Assembly: GCA_003576975.1 (NCBI GenBank)
Contig: QEVD01000031.1
Location: 1-42,256, forward strand
Source of the DNA: Candidatus Zhuqueibacterota bacterium
GTDB lineage: Bacteria; Zhuqueibacterota; Zhuqueibacteria; Zhuqueibacterales; Zhuqueibacteraceae
Reading direction: 5' to 3'
DNA length: 42,256 nt
Both the position numbers and the translations under genes were made by a program. The notes beneath the pieces were generated by a model. It was not told the DNA's origin. It searched no databases and saw only the letters and a list, made by a program, of their open reading frames with translations. Of the stretch, positions 39,384 to 42,256 are shown one piece after another (the stretch's first letter is position 1; each line of letters starts with the position of its first letter).

Positions 39384-39785
39384 TCAATGATACGGCGGAA
39401 AAACACGCTGGGCTTCACTCTCGATCACCGCGTCGGTATCCGAAATTGGCGTTTCCTTGTCCGACGAAATAACCCAAATAGTGTAGATTCCCAAAGCCGC
39501 TCCCAATGGAATATTGCAGAGATTCACATAACCGAGAATCAACACCAATGTTTTCGCCCACGATTGCTGCATCAGCAGCCCGGCCCCGCCAATCAAGCTC
39601 GGAATCGAGGTCAGCGTGAACAACGCCGCGAGGATCGCGCCGAAGCCGGAGATGCTAAACGGCAGCAGGCTCTTGGGCGCAAAGCCAGGCCCGGTCAGTG
39701 CATTGATAAATCCGGCGGCGACAATCAAACCCAGCACGCCAAAGGCGAGATAAGACAGGCCGAGTGTTTTGATGTGATTTTTCAT
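39384..39785 (-). CDS. Small polytopic membrane protein next to tryptophanase
   Basis: A 133-residue protein with four hydrophobic helices (LGLSYLAFGVLGLIVAAGFI; LLPFSISGFGAILAALFTL; IPSLIGGAGLLM; TLVLILGYVNLCNIPLGAALGIYTIWVI) and a polar acidic tail (SSDKETPISDTDAVIESE). ATG 39785 has GGAGG 10 nt upstream. The gene starts 16 nt after the tryptophanase stop, so it is probably co-transcribed. I recognise no family; it is not a known tryptophan permease type, being far too short. Confidence 0.6.
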   Translation of the reverse strand: MKNHIKTLGLSYLAFGVLGLIVAAGFINALTGPGFAPKSLLPFSISGFGAILAALFTLTSIPSLIGGAGLLMQQSWAKTLVLILGYVNLCNIPLGAALGIYTIWVISSDKETPISDTDAVIESEAQRVFPPYH

Positions 39786-39801
39786 GAGAGCATCGCCTCC
39801 T

Positions 39802-41178
<1,377 letters not shown>

Positions 41179-41310
41179 TCACGTTTCATAAAATCTAGTT
41201 ACCAACGATGGCTGCCACATGGAGCCATTAAAACTCTGTGCTTCCGATCAAAAAATTAAAACAACAATGTACTCGTGCACTGACCTCGAAAAATAACTCC
41301 CTCTTCGCCC

Positions 41311-41427
41311 GTTCATCCTGCAAGGATCTTGTGAAGCACTCGGCAGTATGCCTGCAACTTCACAAGATTCGTCTGTATGACATTTCGAGAGAATATTCCT
41401 ACAAATTAGGGTATCAGAACACTAGTG
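41311..41427. repeat. Palindromic dispersed element, copy 2
   Basis: A 117-bp element like that at 34872-34987. Arms 41311-41336 (GTTCATCCTGCAAGGATCTT...) and 41357-41382 (read on the minus strand ATGTCATACAGACGAATCTT...) are inverted repeats, with a shared tail TACAAATTA...CAGA-CACTAGT. Its last bases (CTA at 41422-41424) supply the TAG stop of the radical SAM frame, so the element abuts that gene's 3' end. The remaining gap 41176-41310 shows nothing else. Confidence 0.75.
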
Positions 41428-42256
41428 CAGCAAAAGCTCGGCGTACGAACCCTTGCTGGCGGCAAGCCTCTCGCGCGGCCGGGAAATGTTATTCTCTCGG
41501 ACTTCAACTTCATTGAGCGCGGCGAGGTAAAAAGACTGGCCGCAATGCTCACGCATTTTGACCTCGCCGGTTTCCTGCAAGGCCTGCAACATCACCTGAA
41601 TAATCTCAGGCTTGCAATATGGGATGGCGAGCAATCAAATGCAGCGCTTCCGCAATCAAGCGATTGTCCAGCGTACGCGCGGGCGCGACCGGATGCTCCG
41701 CGATTATTTCTGCCGGCGGCCCCAGCCGGTCTTGCACGAGACGCAACTCCTCCTCCGAAAGCGCCTGGGCCTCGCCCTCTGCCGGCGGCCGCACCACGGT
41801 GTTGAGATGAACTTTATCCGGCCGTATCTCTGCAATCGCGCGGCGCAACAAAGCGATCTCCTCGTCATTATCGTTGACGCCTTTGACCAGCATGATCTCC
41901 AGCCAAATTTGGCCGGTATATTCCTCACGAAAGTGTTTAAGCCCGTTCACAATTTCTGCAAGATACAAGCGACCGTGCGGCCGATTGATGGCATAGAACG
42001 CTTTCGGCGAAGCGGCGTCGAGCGAGGGCAACACCACAGCGGCCTGCGCCAGCTCGCGGCGAACCTGCGGATCATCCATCAAAGCGCTGCACGTCAGCAC
42101 GGCTACTGGAATCTTGCTGAGGCGCTGCGCGCCTGCGATCATCTCGCCGAGCTTGCTGTGCAATGTCGGCTCGCCGGAACCGGAGAAGGTAAGATAATCA
42201 GCCCGGCCATCGGTTTCGAGAAATGTTGCCAACTCTGCCATCACCTCGTCTGCCGG
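41422..42256 (-). pseudogene. Radical SAM protein, 5' end outside window, frameshifted near 3' end
   Basis: The frame is open to the window edge and lacks the N-terminal CxxxCxxC region, which must lie beyond 42256. Seen: YLTFSGSGEPTLHSKLGEMI, the GEPTL-type motif of the COG0731-like radical SAM group (relatives of tRNA wyosine synthesis and other enzymes), VLPSLDAASPKAFYAINRPHG, LEIMLVKGVNDNDEEI and KVHLNTVVRPPAEGEA. The main frame stops at 41606 after ARHPILQA. The next frame continues KPEIIQVMLQALQETGEVKMREHCGQSFYLAAL to 41422, in keeping with the winged-helix C-terminus of the family. A short deletion with a frame change near 41610-41625 is inferred. The specific reaction is unknown. Confidence 0.65.

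Overview
The window reads as one chromosomal segment of a Gram-negative-type bacterium. It encodes RND efflux pumps with lipoprotein adaptors, outer-membrane beta-barrels, lipoprotein signals and a Tat-type signal. Almost all genes lie on the minus strand; only a SIMPL-domain gene at 37924 is confidently on the plus strand. Gene content (NrfD/HybA redox subunits, a heme-sensor kinase, SpoIIE phosphatases, tryptophanase) and palindromic intergenic repeats suggest an uncultured anaerobic or facultative lineage, perhaps in the Fibrobacteres-Chlorobi-Bacteroidetes neighbourhood or KSB1. That taxonomic guess is weak. No rRNA, tRNA, CRISPR array or intact insertion sequence was seen.

Layout, left to right. 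1-11.7 kb: a short uracil-DNA-glycosylase-like gene, a Tat-exported phytoene-desaturase-like oxidoreductase, a methyltransferase, an ATGA-coupled trio (serine hydrolase with ankyrin and DUF3471 parts, GyrI-like protein, squalene-cyclase-like protein), DUF3788, and small membrane and beta-barrel proteins, including a 52-residue one. 11.7-19.2 kb: an operon of GNAT/YoaP acetyltransferase, membrane SpoIIE phosphatase, RND adaptor and RND pump. 19.3-21.9 kb: a saccharopine-dehydrogenase-like protein, then a decayed stretch with two damaged membrane methyltransferase genes and small membrane ORFs. 21.9-27.5 kb: a second RND pump and adaptor, again next to a SpoIIE phosphatase that overlaps the pump gene out of frame.

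27.9-37.5 kb is the most interesting part. A HybA-like four-cluster ferredoxin subunit, an NrfD/HybB-like membrane subunit and a two-cluster ferredoxin come first. A protein made of a duplicated four-cysteine module follows, then a sensor kinase with heme-binding motifs, a membrane-tethered response regulator fused to a GcvH/lipoyl-type domain, a lone RsbRD N-terminal domain, a cupin, a Lon-like protease and a CoA-binding protein. Many junctions overlap or nearly touch. I read it as a membrane redox module with its own sensing and signalling chain. The receiver-lipoyl fusion and duplicated-Cys protein are the least explained parts.

37.5-42.3 kb: a divergent control region with several dyads, a SIMPL protein, a ParE-type toxin with a one-base frameshift beside its antitoxin, a small membrane protein, a tryptophanase interrupted by an in-frame TAG, and a radical SAM gene frameshifted near its 3' end and cut by the window edge. 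Several genes in this window carry single lesions, so either local gene decay or assembly/consensus error should be considered. Two copies of a roughly 116-bp palindromic element (34.9 and 41.3 kb) mark a dispersed repeat family.
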